Of a DNA stretch of 64,000 nucleotides, positions 22,722 through 34,038 are shown one piece after another. Below the pieces are notes generated by a model that was given only the letters and a program-made list of their open reading frames with translations, had not been told where the DNA came from and did no database searches. Origin of the DNA: Crambe crambe (lineage: Eukaryota > Porifera > Demospongiae > Poecilosclerida > Crambeidae); NCBI GenBank assembly GCA_963924555.1, contig OZ004582.1, forward strand, positions 5,208,001-5,272,000, read 5' to 3'. Made by a program: the position numbers and the translations under genes. How positions within the stretch are numbered: the stretch's first letter is position 1; every line of letters starts with the position of its first letter.

Positions 22722-23642
22722 ATGGCCGATCCTCACAAGATGCAATGCTGTGGCAAATACATCTCAAAGCAAGCAATACAAGACATCCTTGATGACGGCA
22801 AACCCTGTCCTTTCTGCATGGCTACAACAATCGAATACAAGTTAGATCAAAATCTCCGAGAGAAAGTGAGAATGGTGAGGGTTAAATGTCCCCATAAATA
22901 TGAGGGCTGCCACTGGAGTGGAGAGATCAGGCATTTGAAGAAACACTTACACGGGGAAGAAGACAGAAGCTGTAAATTTGCTTTAATTGCTTGTCCATCT
23001 GCTTGTGGAGTGCATCTGCAAAGATTTTCGGTTGAGAAGCATCTTCAGATATGCCCCATCTTCAACAAGCAGCTGAAGTGCCAACACTGTGGCGAAATGT
23101 ACTCACAAACATCCAGACACTGGGAGACATGTACAATGTTACCAGTTCACTGTCCGTACAAGTGTGGGGCAAAGGTCACACGAGTAGATATTATTTCTCA
23201 TCTCAAAGAATGTCCGAAACTACAAATAGATTCACATCAGAAACATGAAAATGATGATGATGAACAAATTGACACAGGAGAATCTCCCAAAGTATCGATA
23301 CCTGATGATCTTGGTAAAACATTTCAAGAAAGAGAGCAAACGTCTAATGAGGAATTGTCTGACAGAGGTGCACAACTTCTGGAAATAGCCAAGAAATTGC
23401 TGCAGGCTAGATCTCAGTTGCCTGATGTCAGGATTAAGCTAATGTATGCCAATTTCGAGCTTATTATGCACCAAATTGAAGCGTTTAAAGGTCAAAGTGG
23501 AAAGGACAAAACGGAATCTGAATTTGAAGAAAAAGGGTCAGAGTTGAAGAATAAAGAAGTTCAACTCGAAGATGAAATGGCACAATTACGATACGAGCTA
23601 CTTGAAACTCATAACTTGATTACCAAGCTTCGAAGTCAATAA
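22722..23642 (+). CDS. TRAF-type zinc-finger protein with coiled coil, no MATH domain
   Basis: This is a single-exon protein of 306 aa from the ATG at 22722. Residues 9-32 (CCGKYISKQAI...GKPCPFC) look like a degenerate second half of a RING finger; the first zinc-binding pair is missing. TRAF-type zinc fingers follow: C56/C63/H71-75/C84, C91/C95/H107/C111, C120/C123/H133/C137 and C144/C148/H160/C164. Residues about 200-306 are charged and likely to form a coiled coil, as in TRAF proteins, but there is no MATH/TRAF-C domain. It may be a scaffold in TRAF-type signalling; ubiquitin-ligase activity is unlikely without a full RING. The TAA stop lies inside AATAAA (23639-23644), so the 3' end could be very short. 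Confidence 0.88.
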   Translation: MADPHKMQCCGKYISKQAIQDILDDGKPCPFCMATTIEYKLDQNLREKVRMVRVKCPHKYEGCHWSGEIRHLKKHLHGEEDRSCKFALIACPSACGVHLQRFSVEKHLQICPIFNKQLKCQHCGEMYSQTSRHWETCTMLPVHCPYKCGAKVTRVDIISHLKECPKLQIDSHQKHENDDDEQIDTGESPKVSIPDDLGKTFQEREQTSNEELSDRGAQLLEIAKKLLQARSQLPDVRIKLMYANFELIMHQIEAFKGQSGKDKTESEFEEKGSELKNKEVQLEDEMAQLRYELLETHNLITKLRSQ

Positions 23643-24163
23643 AATTTAATGGATAACTCAATGTAGAAAAATTATTGTACATGTTGTTTATTTAGTGAGT
23701 ATTAAATTCAGCAGTTTTGGTTCAAACTGCAAATAATTAATGTTCCCACGCATATTTCTGTTGTCAAGATTATTTGACTAATAATATACTCCCTAGGCTT
23801 TTTTTCAAAGGTAAGAATCCCCCACCCCTACCATAATTCTAGTTGATCGGCAAAGAAGTCAAGAAGTCTCGAGTGACACTAGTCATCCGGTAACTACTGG
23901 AATATTGTAAGTAATATCACAGCTACCACCAGCATGCAGAAATTGTATATGTGCAGAAAAAAATGCCTTATAAGGATGTTGTTTACAATTAAGGCTACCA
24001 GGTGCTCAACACACTGAGTCAACTAGACACCACAAATATATTGTTTGTAATAACAATAACTTATGTGGGTGGGTGCACAGCAATTTTTAGTATGCAGGCA
24101 CACTAACATGTAAAATTTTTGCCTCAGCACCGGAGTGCCGAGGCGCAGTGCCGGGATCAACTA

Positions 24164-24193
24164 TGGTGGTGGTGGTGGTGGTGGTGGTGGTGG
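24164..24193. repeat. (TGG)n microsatellite
   Basis: A GGT trinucleotide repeat with about ten units. The open frames through it are poly-Trp or poly-Thr artefacts. Confidence 0.95.
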
Positions 24194-24570
24194 TACATAC
24201 GTCGTAATAGTAGCACACCCACGCATTCATGTAACTTACACCCACGCAATCTAGATTACACATGTAGATATAGGCAAACAACTAGCTGTTATTCAAGCGT
24301 GAATGGACCAAGAGAGACAGGCTCAGACAGCGAGAAAGTAAGGACATAAACAGCAGAGACGGCAGTCTACGCTAATTTGTGATCGACAAGTGAACATTTC
24401 AACAAGGTAGTGTACATTTGCCACGATTAGCCAGGCTACAGGAAAGCCAAGAGCACCAGAGAACATCAGATCACCAGAGAACATTGACTACATGCCAGAA
24501 AGCAACAGCAAAGACGGCAGTCTAATCGTGAAGAAAGCTTAAGACGGGCTAGCTGGCAACAGGAAAGCCA

Positions 24571-24687
<117 letters not shown>

Positions 24688-25278
24688 ACAGAGACACCAC
24701 ATGTCATGTCAGATGATGGGAAAGGCAAGAACAATGAGGATCAACTACAGGCCTTGCATGAAAGTGAATATTTGAAAAGCCAATCAGAGGGCACTGACTA
24801 ACTCGAATTTCATTTGATGTTTATAATTATTAAAGCTTAGCTAGAATTGAATTTCAACAGTGTGCACTGTACTACCTCATGTTCTACCAGTGCCGAGGCA
24901 CAGGTCTTTTTGATGACAAACTTGTTATGCATAGCATGCCTTGAGATGTCTGAAGAGAGCCTTGAATATTATGTATACAAAGGTAGTCTATTACAGAGTG
25001 ACTTAGAAGTTTGATTGTAATGACTTTACGACAGAGCTAATTCTTCTATGGGAAACTATGTATGCAGACATACATGTACTGTAGATATGTGGACTCCTTA
25101 GATGAACATGACATTGTGGTAGGTGCCAAAGGTGGTGCTAGAGTACAATTAGATGCACAAAGTGTGTGGCATCAGTCACAGTGGAATTTTTTTACCCCAA
25201 TTGTCGTGTAAATTTTTTACACTTTCATTATGGCTATTTAAAAAAGGTGATGAACAAGCAGAGGAAAGAAATATTTAT

Positions 25279-25517
25279 TCTAAATAAAAAGGAGAAGTAG
25301 GGATGGCTGTGTGCGGTTCAAAAAAATTCAGCAACAAGAGAGTGAACTTCAGTAAAGTAACCCCTTACCCATCACCAGTGTTACCAAACTACGAGTTAAC
25401 TATTCCTATTTCACTCCCTTTATGATGGGTAAGGGGTTACTTGACTGAAGTTCACTCCCTTGTTGCTGAACTTTTTTTGAACCGCACACAGCCATCCCTA
25501 CTATTCCTTTACTTGTT
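25279..25517. mobile_element. Foldback MITE (GTAGGGATG family)
   Basis: Almost the whole element is one hairpin. The left arm AGTAGGGATGGCTGTGTGC (25296 on) through AAGTAACCCCTTACCCATCA is mirrored by TGATGGGTAAGGGGTTACTT through GCCATCCCTACT (to 25502). The outer ends match other family members: TTCTAAATAAAAAGG on the left and TTCCTTTACTTG on the right. No open frame. Confidence 0.85.
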
Positions 25518-25618
25518 AAGATAGCACCATAGCCGATTCCAGCACTGCTTCAGTGCCGAGGCAAAAAAATTTCACACTGACCTTGACAATTTTTTTGGCA
25601 TGATGTAACTATTGCTAT

Positions 25619-25749
25619 TTACTGTATTTGAGTTACCAAATTATTGCTTGTTCAATAACTGTTCAGTCTATTGCCATAGCAATCACTGTACTTCCTGTTA
25701 TCATAGCATATAAAAGCAACATACCTACATTGGTCTTTGCAAAATCATC
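25619..25749 (+). promoter_or_regulatory. Promoter of nuclease-like gene 1
   Basis: TATAAAA is at 25709-25715, 41 bp before the ATG. The block CTTCCTGTTATCATAGCATA, then AGCATACCTACATTGGTCTT-like sequence, is conserved at 30108-30175 before gene 2, so the promoter was duplicated with the gene. Confidence 0.6.
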
Positions 25750-27847
25750 ATGGAAGGTTTGTTGAAATAAGATTTTCTTTCAGAGTAATAGTCAAGATAG
25801 CTTTTTATTATGCCATAGGTGCAGTACAGAGACTACAGACAGCAGTACAGACAGCAGTACAAGATTGCTATTATGTATCAGAAAAGAAAACATATAAAAG
25901 GACACAACCTTCGAAACTAACAATCCAGAACTATACACTAGCTAAACCAGAAATTAATGAGAAGGAACAAATAAAAGAATACATACTGGGACATGTGAAT
26001 AATGTGATGGAATCTGTAGATTTCATTACTACACAAATTGAGTTGTGTAATTCCACAATAAGTAAAAAGTTGTTGATGTTGTTTGGTAAAATGAATGAAT
26101 CTGAGCTCCGTTTTGCTGTCATTGACCCATTGGTGGAAATGCTCTGTGAAGTTTGGAAAACAAACAAGTTCAAAGTAAGTTTCATAAAGATGCATGTGCA
26201 GGACAAAAAAATCACTTTAATAAAAACCTTGAATCGTAGATGAAATTAGAAGAAGCACTTCAAAATATAGGCAAAGCTGATTATATATGTTATGGGAACA
26301 TTCCACAGCAGAAACCGTATATGAGAGTAGTGATAGAAGCAAAAATTGCGAAAAAGATGATGCACAAAAGCTCCTCATAAATGCTACTGCCCAGGTGAGG
26401 TTGGTTTATATGTTGAATGTATAATATAATTATGTAGTTGCTCGGAATTTTCTTGTGGAGTAAATTTTCGTGGACCTTTAATACAAGGAAGTGTCAATTT
26501 TGCAAAACCATGAAAATTCAACACACTTAGTATTTCTCCATACATGTGTGGGGGCAGTGCCACTTAGGATTGAAACCTAAAATTATTGTCATGTTCCATA
26601 TGAAAAAGTTAATCACAAGTAAGCTGTAATAAATTAACATGTTAAAATGAAAATTGCAAACATTTATTATATTGATACTATGGTGATGGTTCAAAGGTCA
26701 ATTGCTAGCATGACATATAGTGTCACTCATAGCATGGCAACATGCAACAATATACAAGGCTAAGGCAAAGAAAGCACCCAAATGCTTGAGTTTCTAGCTA
26801 TGGGCTGGGAGTCAGTGATGAATCTTGATGCTCTAAGAATCCAACAAGAGGAGAGAGTGACCAAGAAGTACGGTTCAAAGCTCAGTTGCTATATAAAGAG
26901 CAACATGCAAGGCACTAGATACTACAGTAAGTCTAGCTAGGTCAGCAAAACAAAGAGAGCAACAAGTAAGGAGCCAAAGACTGCAGTAAGCCTAGACAGC
27001 AACAAGCAAGGTGCCAGACTAGCCTCACTGAAATACGCAGCTAGAAGAAGAGCACGGTCAGGTAGAAGAAACCATCATGCGGTAAAATGCAATTGCCACA
27101 GATTACCCGTGGGTGCAGATTAGTGAATTATTACTATCTAGGCATGTACATAGAACACAAGACATAGCATGTTAGAGAATAAATTCTTTCATGCAGGCTA
27201 TTGGGTACTACTACAGTGCTTTAGATATTGATCAGAAGCATCGTGTCGATGAGAATCATCGGCCGCTGATAATGGCACAAACAGAGAAGTGGACCCAACT
27301 CATCTTCTTCCCATTCAAGGATGAAAAAAAGAAGGGAGTATTGTTACCTATATTCAATATGGCGCCAAGAAAACAGTTTGAGCTTGTCACCCTCTGGATC
27401 ATTACACTTCTTTCGTGTCCAATGGGAGTATCAAATATGACGATAACTGCACCAATAACCCGAGCTGAGGGAGCACGAACAATCCAAACTGAGGGAGCAT
27501 CAACAGCCCAAACTAAGGGAGCATCAACAGCCCAAATTAAGGGAGCATCAACTACCCAAACTAAGGGAGCATCAACAGCCCAAACTAAGGGAGCATCAAC
27601 AGCCCAAACTAAGGGAGCATCAACAGCCCAATCTAAGGGAGCATCAACAGCCCAAACTAAGGGAGCATCAACAGCCCAAACTAAGGGAGCATCAACAGCC
27701 CAAACTAAGGGAGCATCAACAGCCCAAACTAAGGGAGCATCAACAGCCCAAACTAAGGGAGCATCAAACAAAACAAAAAAACGTAAATTTTTATTTTATA
27801 ATTCATGTTCAAAAAAAGTGAAAGTCAAGCCAAGTGAAGTCAAGTGA
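25750..27847 (+). CDS. PD-(D/E)XK nuclease-like protein 1 (one-base frameshift, GASTAQTK repeats)
   Basis: Exons are 25750-25756 (7 nt, ATGGAAG), 25819-26174, 26240-26394 and 27197-27847. Junction phases agree with paralogue 2. The core reads NESELRFAVIDPLVEMLCEVW (helix with motif-I Glu; shown by position about 98-118), GKADYICYG (Asp about 135) and VVIEAK (E-x-K about 154-156), then Q followed by GYYYSALD and a PLIMAQTEKWTQLIFFPF strand. This order is that of PD-(D/E)XK nucleases. Exon 3 has five A at 26351-26355 where the frame needs six; without it a stop falls at 26378-26380. The C-terminal part has about twelve 8-residue GASTAQTK repeats and a basic end (KKRK), possibly a nuclear signal. 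Length if in frame is about 389 aa. The nuclease activity and substrate are inference; the frameshift may be an error or inactivation. Confidence 0.65.
27468..27771 (+). repeat. Coding minisatellite, 24-nt unit, ~12-13 copies
   Basis: The unit GCATCAACAGCCCAAACTAA + GGGA encodes GASTAQTK. Most units are nearly identical, indicating recent expansion. The repeat keeps the reading frame of nuclease-like gene 1. Confidence 0.95.
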
Positions 27848-29319
27848 AATATTCTACATCATTTTTATGTATGTACATACATATAAAGCATTTTTACATA
27901 AGTTTGTGGATAGTAATAGTGACCATGCAAAGTGTAGTGGGAAAATGTTTGTGTCATAGAACAACTAGTGACTAGTAACAATCAAAATCCTCTCCATTAA
28001 CATTTTTTATTGTCATAATAATCTCAACCACCGTGAAACAGAGCACTGAGAGCAAAGATGGAAACTCCAATTCCCACATTCCTGGAATATAAGGGGAAAT
28101 GATTTGACGAAAGAAACAAAGATAAAGAGGAATCAGGACAGCTTTAAGGAGAGGTGATTATTGTTGATCATGAGTGCTTTAATAAATTCATTTTCCGTTT
28201 GGATAGAACCAGTGACATGCAAAATTTTTTGGAACTAACATATAGTCACGTAGCTAGAGAGCAATGTTTTCACAAGATTGGGACTACACTGATTCGTCAC
28301 TCTAGAATTACTGTACACATAGGCTAGCTAATATAAAACATGACAGTGTGGCACACTGAAATTAATGGACGTTATTCATAGAGAAGTCTCCTATTTTCAT
28401 TACACAAGCAACTGCATTGAAAATTTGTACTAGCTAGTACACTAATTAGGCGTGGACTATATATATAGCTCTCTTTTTAGCATGTCATTTCTCCATAACA
28501 AAATACATAGCCACGTATGCACTGAAGTGTCTATACAGCTTCATGTTCAATAATTACTGCAGCCACCTTTCCTTTATGTACAAAGAGAAACATACCTTAG
28601 TTATTACATATGCAGAAATGGGTTAAGCACTCATTTTCGTGTATGCCAACTCTTCATTGGGTAACTATAACAGTCTAAATAGTTCTCTTTCTCAGGCACC
28701 TTAATTGATTGATTACATGAAGTATGCATGACTGTTATTTCATATGCTTTGGCCAACTGATTCAGTACTACTTCAAATACAAGATCCAGAAGGAGAGCAG
28801 AATACTAGTATGAATATAATGAATACTAGGGAAATGCGAAGCATTGTGGCGAGTGAAGCTTATACTGTTGACGTCACTTTATCACAAAGGATGGAACTGG
28901 AAGAACATATGTACAATATAAATATATGATAGCACCCTCTCATTTGACCCTCTAGTGGCTTGCTTCGGTACATATTTATGTTTGCATATGAGGGTGAAAG
29001 GTGAAAGGTCATCATCACTAGTGTGGGTAACCCTGCATGGAATGAGTTATTTTGACTAATATCCTCCAGCCATTAATAGTCCTGGATGTTGACAAAATTA
29101 GATCTCTCTCACCCATCCCAAGAAAGGCATCAGATGTGAGAGATATAGGTACTAGGTCAAGAGAGCATATAGCTCTAGTTTGTACACAAGTCTAGGGAAA
29201 ATAGGTCACCATAGTCACCACACATAATTCATAAATTCCCTCCCTTAGGTATAAAGTGCGTTATGACTCATAAACGCACTGTTCCCCAGGCTATGAATAA
29301 CAACAGTTTTAGGTTTTCT

Positions 29320-29563
29320 GAAGCTGACTGTTGGAAGAAGATGATAATGAAGATAATCTATGAGATAATGATCAGATAACATTGTCATTAACTAGCTATT
29401 ACTAAAGAGTTATTTCTGTCTCTGTATTATGTTGGTAGTTTATAGCTGACTGTTGGAAGAAGATGATTATGAAGTTAACGATCAGTCTATAACATTGTCA
29501 TTAACTATTACTAAAGAATCTATTTCTGTCTCTGGGTAGTTTATAGCTGATTGTTGGAAAATG
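29320..29563. repeat. Tandem repeat (~115 bp, two and a half units)
   Basis: Units carry AGCTGACTGTTGGAAGAAGA, ACATTGTCATTAACTA and CTATTTCTGTCTCTG. They are degenerate and non-coding. Confidence 0.8.
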
Positions 29564-29938
29564 AAGAAGTCATCTGGTGCTGGGTCACAAGGAAACTTCA
29601 TTTTTTTTTGCAATTTTCCACAAGAAGAAATTATTTCTAAGGCCCATTGGTATTTGGCGTCATAATTACCTTCCGCTAGCTTCGCTGTCACTAGCAAACA
29701 CAAAACGTGGGTGGAGGAACTCGTTAATAGCTGGGTGTGGTGGGCATGGGAGGAGCCTCGTAGTTCATAGTCTTGCTTGAGAGCACGAGGCTAGAGTTGG
29801 CGTCTGAACAAACAACGGCACATCACAGGACAGGGACAAGCCATGGCAGGAGTTTTCGTTTTGTTTCGTAACTAAGGGGTAGCTACGCTCTAGCTACAGA
29901 CCGACCAATGAAATCGTGCGCCCTGGGGATATATAACA

Positions 29939-30030
29939 GTTAGAACACGGTAGTCCTGGTGATTATGGCCAAATAAACAACCAAATCCGAGGGCGCATTG
30001 GCCATAATCACCAGACTACCGTGTTCTAAC
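29939..30030. mobile_element. Small foldback element
   Basis: GTTAGAACACGGTAGTC and TGGTGATTATGGCC form a near-perfect inverted pair with 30000-30030 around a loop of about 30 nt. Outside it, GCGCCCT and AGGGCGC are also complementary. It lies about 170 bp before the ATG of nuclease-like gene 2, next to the repeat shared with 14119-14170. Confidence 0.7.
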
Positions 30031-30107
30031 TATTACATATATATATTTAAAATTTCAATGAGTCATGACCTGAGAGTCAGCTCGCTCGCTGCAATTATGC
30101 TATTACA

Positions 30108-30202
30108 ATAGCACTTCCTGTTATTGTAGCATATAAAAGCAGCATACCTACATTGGTCTTTGCATTAATGCTGATTTTGTAACTACAAAAGAGATCATCA
30201 TC
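30108..30202 (+). promoter_or_regulatory. Promoter of nuclease-like gene 2
   Basis: TATAAAA is at 30132-30138. The block from CACTTCCTGTTATTGTAGCA to CATTGGTCTTTGC repeats the promoter of gene 1. An insertion puts the ATG about 71 bp downstream instead of 41. Confidence 0.6.
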
Positions 30203-32739
30203 ATGGGAGGTTTGTTAAATATGATTTTTCTTCAGAGCTATAGTCAAGATAATTTGTGCTATAATTTTATGCCATAGAATTTGAGAAAATAGCAACCAAT
30301 CTTGCTAAAAAATGTTTTATTGTTTCACAAGGAGCACTACATGTACCTTCGAAGGAGGGAAAAAAACGAGCTTCAGATCTTACAATGGCAAAAGACACAG
30401 ATGATAAAACAGCTGACTTTTCACTAGATCATCTAACCCCTAATGAGAAAAAACTAATAAAAAATTATATCGAAAAGATGTTGCAATTGAGTCTATCGAG
30501 TCTAATAAGATGGAGCCAAAAAAGACGGAGCCAAACAACCAGTCAGCCAAACAATCAGCCAGCCAGCCAAACAGCCAGCCAGCTAGCCAGCCAGCCAAAC
30601 AGTCAACAAACAGAAGCACTGGCTGATCTATTAAAGCAAATAGAGAAATGTAATGCAATGATAGATAGACGCCGTACGAATTTACATGGTTGCATGAATG
30701 AACAAGCGCTCCGTTCTATTATAATTGATCCATATGTGGATATACTCTGCGAAGTTTGGGGAATGAAAGTAAGTTTATGATCCTAACATGCATGTGCAGG
30801 ACATCTAATAATTCATATCACAGGTGGTATTTGAAAAATCCATGTCAAGTGAAAAAATCCAAGGCAAAGCTGATTATGCATTATATTATCATCAGACAGA
30901 GACTCAGACAGAGACAAAGATAAAGGCAAAGACAGAGACAGAGATAAAGATAAAGACAAAGACAAAGGCAAAGTTGGCAGTAGTGATAGAAGCCAAAATT
31001 TCAGCTAATGCTGAACATGCTATTGCCCAGGTGAGCTTCATGGGAGATTATTGGTGGGGTAAATTTTTTTTGGATCTCATGGACACATAAATAAGGAAGT
31101 GGTTCACATGCACTTGCTGTACACACATGTAGTTACAGGGTTTTGTGCAACAGAGCTTGAAGACTGAAGACCCCGTTCCCTATTTGGAAGTAGTAGCAGA
31201 GTAGTGGTAGCTAGAACAATAGGCCTGGACCACACTATCACAACAACTTTGAGCTTGTTGCAAAGATTCTGCAAAACCCTGTAGTTACAAAGTGGTGATT
31301 GTATGAAAGAGTCAACGGAACACAGAACACTGAACATAAAGGTCAGGACTAAAAAATTAATATCTACGCATGTAAATGCACACACAGTTCTTAAAGTATG
31401 CTAGAGAAAAAAATTTATCATAACTGTGTCTTTTTTGCAGGGTCTTGGGTACTGCCACTGTGTCATTGATGACGATAATCGGCCACCACTACTTATAACT
31501 GTAACAGAGAAGTGGGCCCAACTTGTTTTATTTCCATTCAATGACAAAACTAAGGGAGTACTGCTACCTCAACTTGATATAAAGAGCAGAATGCTTGAGC
31601 CTAACATTCTCAGGATAATTACACTTCTTTTATGTCCTAATTGTGCAATTACAATAATTACTTTTGATGAAGATAAAATAGTTGCACCACAGAAATTGCC
31701 ACAGCAGGGCAAGGATTCAGGAAGAGGGATCAAAACTTCAAAGGAAGCATCTTATACAACGACTGGACCTTTAATGGAAGCATCAAATACAACAAAGAGA
31801 GCGTCTTATACTACGACATCCACAACTGGACCTGTAACGAGAGCATCAAATACGACAAAGAGTGCTACGACATCCACAACTGGACCTGTAATGAGAGCAT
31901 CAAATATGATAAAGAGTGCTGTGACATCCACAACTGGACCTGTAACGAGAGCATCAAATACGACAAAGAGAGCATCTTATACTACGACATCCACAACTGG
32001 ACCTTCAATGAGAGCATCAAATACAACAACTGTAACTGAACGAATATGCATTGATCCTTCCCTGATCTCTGCTCTTTTTTCTCTTGTTCTGCCAATAAAG
32101 GAAGCACCATTTACCAAACTCCACATTTTAGCAATTTATATTACTACAATGACTACTACTACTAGACTATTAAACTCATATTTAATGCAAAGACAATTAA
32201 AATTACGAAGAGGGAAGAACCCTCCTACTCATTTTGAGCAAGATATCAAAACTCTAGACTTCTCAAATACAATGACAGCATCAAATACAACGATAGTTGA
32301 AACTGAACCCTCAACTATAGGCATTAATCCAAGAGGAGAAAACCCTTCTACTCTTGAGCATGATACAGATATGAGTCAAATGAACCTTCCAATGTATGAA
32401 ATGGAGTTGAACCGTCACTCACGAAGAGGGGAAAACCCTTCTACTCAATTGAACCGTTTTAAGCATGAAATGGAAAGACTACTACGAAGAGTGAACCCTC
32501 AAAGGAGCCTTCCAAACCGTCTTATGTATGAAAGGAACTCATACCTTCGAATGCAAAGAGGGCATCATATGTCTGAAATAAACTACCTTCAAATGCAAAG
32601 AAGTCGAATACAAAGAGGGAACCATCATATGCTTTTGCGAAGAGGGAACCATCATACGCAAAGAAGGAACCGTTATACACGAAGAGTGAAATGTTCAAAT
32701 ACGAAGAGGGAGCCTTTGAATGCAAGGTGTCAAATATAA
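30203..32739 (+). CDS. PD-(D/E)XK nuclease-like protein 2 with long repetitive tail
   Basis: Exons are 30203-30209 (ATGGGAG), 30278-30768, 30824-31030 and 31441-32739, giving 667 aa. The first intron is phase 1, the others phase 0, and the joined frame is open. The N-terminal region has a Gln/Asn/Ser/Ala-rich stretch (SQPNNQPASQTASQ, about 110-130). The core follows: NEQALRSIIIDPYVDILCEV (motif-I Glu), GKADYALYY (Asp 183), LAVVIEAK (Glu 222, Lys 224), Q235, then GYCHCVIDD and PLLITVTEKWAQLVLFPF. A Thr/Lys/Glu repeat of about 25 aa is inserted between the Asp and the E-x-K strands. The tail holds TTSTTGP..RASNTTK repeats and then Arg-rich RRGNHH and RRGENPST repeats. This is the intact member of the pair. 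A nuclease fold is supported by motif order; DNA or RNA as substrate is unknown. Confidence 0.72.
30896..30972 (+). repeat. Hexanucleotide-type coding repeat in the nuclease core
   Basis: Variants of GACAGA, GACAAA and GATAAA are iterated, encoding alternating Thr, Glu, Lys, Ile. Gene 1 has a short non-repetitive linker at the same place. Confidence 0.9.
31780..32030 (+). repeat. Coding repeats encoding TTSTTGP..RASNTTK units
   Basis: At least four imperfect units with ACATCCACAACTGGACCT and GAGAGCATCAAATAC. They occupy the same relative place as the GASTAQTK array of gene 1 but are unrelated in sequence. Confidence 0.9.
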
Positions 32740-34038
32740 TGATACTGAAACATTCTAGTAAACTGATTTGGTGTACATCTGGAGCCATGTGTCTAATTAC
32801 TGCAGCCACCTTTCTTTTGAGCAAAGAAATGGACAAAAAAGAGTTACCTTTGATATTACCCTGTGTGTGTATATTGCTGTTTTTCAGTGAACAAAAATTT
32901 CTTCATTGCCACCTTGAAATATCGATGTTTGTTTGTTGTTAACTTTGTCTTTTGTTTATGTTTTTCTTTAAAATAAGTTTTCAAGAGCAACTGACACAAT
33001 TTGATGATAATATACTGTGTACTTCTTACGTACATGCAGAAATATGTTACTGAGAAGAAGCTGTCGACACAATATTTGTTGATATAACAGGACTGAGGTG
33101 AAAGGTCAGGCCAGGAAGTAGAGCTCCACTGAAGCTGGAAGACCATAACTTGATAACAGACGGGGAATATTTTCACAATGTATGCCAATTGAATTACAGG
33201 CAGCTGATTAGTGTATTACTCTATGCTGGAAAGCCTACCTTAGTTTTTGGTAATTTTCCACATGCTGTTGGATTCACGCACGAAGCTTTCACGGCTAATT
33301 AATTAGCCTGCTGGCCTCATGTGGACGATTAAGTATACGGTAAAGGATTGTCAACATGCAGAATTTCTGATCTGATGCACAGTCCAAAATGAAGTAGAGT
33401 TAAGTTAATAGCATGAAGAAAGAGGATCTGTTATTAGAGAGTACATACCTTTCTCACCCATCCCAAAAAGGTACTGTGTAAGGCCAAGAGCACTGGTCTA
33501 ATTTGTATGCCTAGACAATTATACATGACTTGGAACTATAGGTCACCTCAGCCACCACATATAATGGCTTGTTTTGTGCTCGTAGCACAGAAGGGCCAGC
33601 GAAGCAACACAGCTTGCTTTTATGAAAACTTTAAATGTTGCATTATGATGTCTTGGAGTTGTATGCCCTCTTCTCATAGAGTCTATAAGCCCTATCCCTT
33701 TCATCAAGCCTTGACTGTCTTCTTCTGGCTCTATCCTTTGCATTCCTTCAGTTTAATCTTGCTCTTTTTTGCTGTTCAGTTTTGGTAATGATCATCAAAA
33801 CAGTATAGGTCAGATATATGGTATGGTAATGGTCATCCAAAACTGTACGCAGGAATATGTACCCAGTGGGTTGGGCTCAACAACACACTCATGAAATATC
33901 TATCTAGAGTGCAGTATTACCATGACCTTAAAGAGATCCCTATGTACATCACTCTTCGTCCCTAGGCTGTACTTGGAAACCCCACCCCTTGTACTGCATG
34001 ATTATATAAACGGCCAACTTGGTATGCGGTTCCAATTT

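Larger units (their letters stand above)
27848..30202. other. Intergenic region between the two nuclease-like genes
   Basis: No gene is supported. The part near 29100-29240 resembles 33440-33560 downstream of gene 2, so the 3' flank belongs to the same duplication. A tandem repeat of about 120 bp lies at 29320-29563 and a hairpin at 29939-30030. The small open frame at 28744-28929 has no recognisable feature. Confidence 0.6.

Noticed and set aside
22285..22722. Death-domain gene splicing directly into the zinc-finger gene
   Set aside because: No acceptor immediately precedes the zinc-finger ATG, and a short in-frame exon with its own stop (22459-22524) fits the donor phase better.
27256..27771. 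Minus-strand 171-aa frame with DAPLVWAV repeats
   Set aside because: It is the antisense shadow of the coding minisatellite of nuclease-like gene 1.
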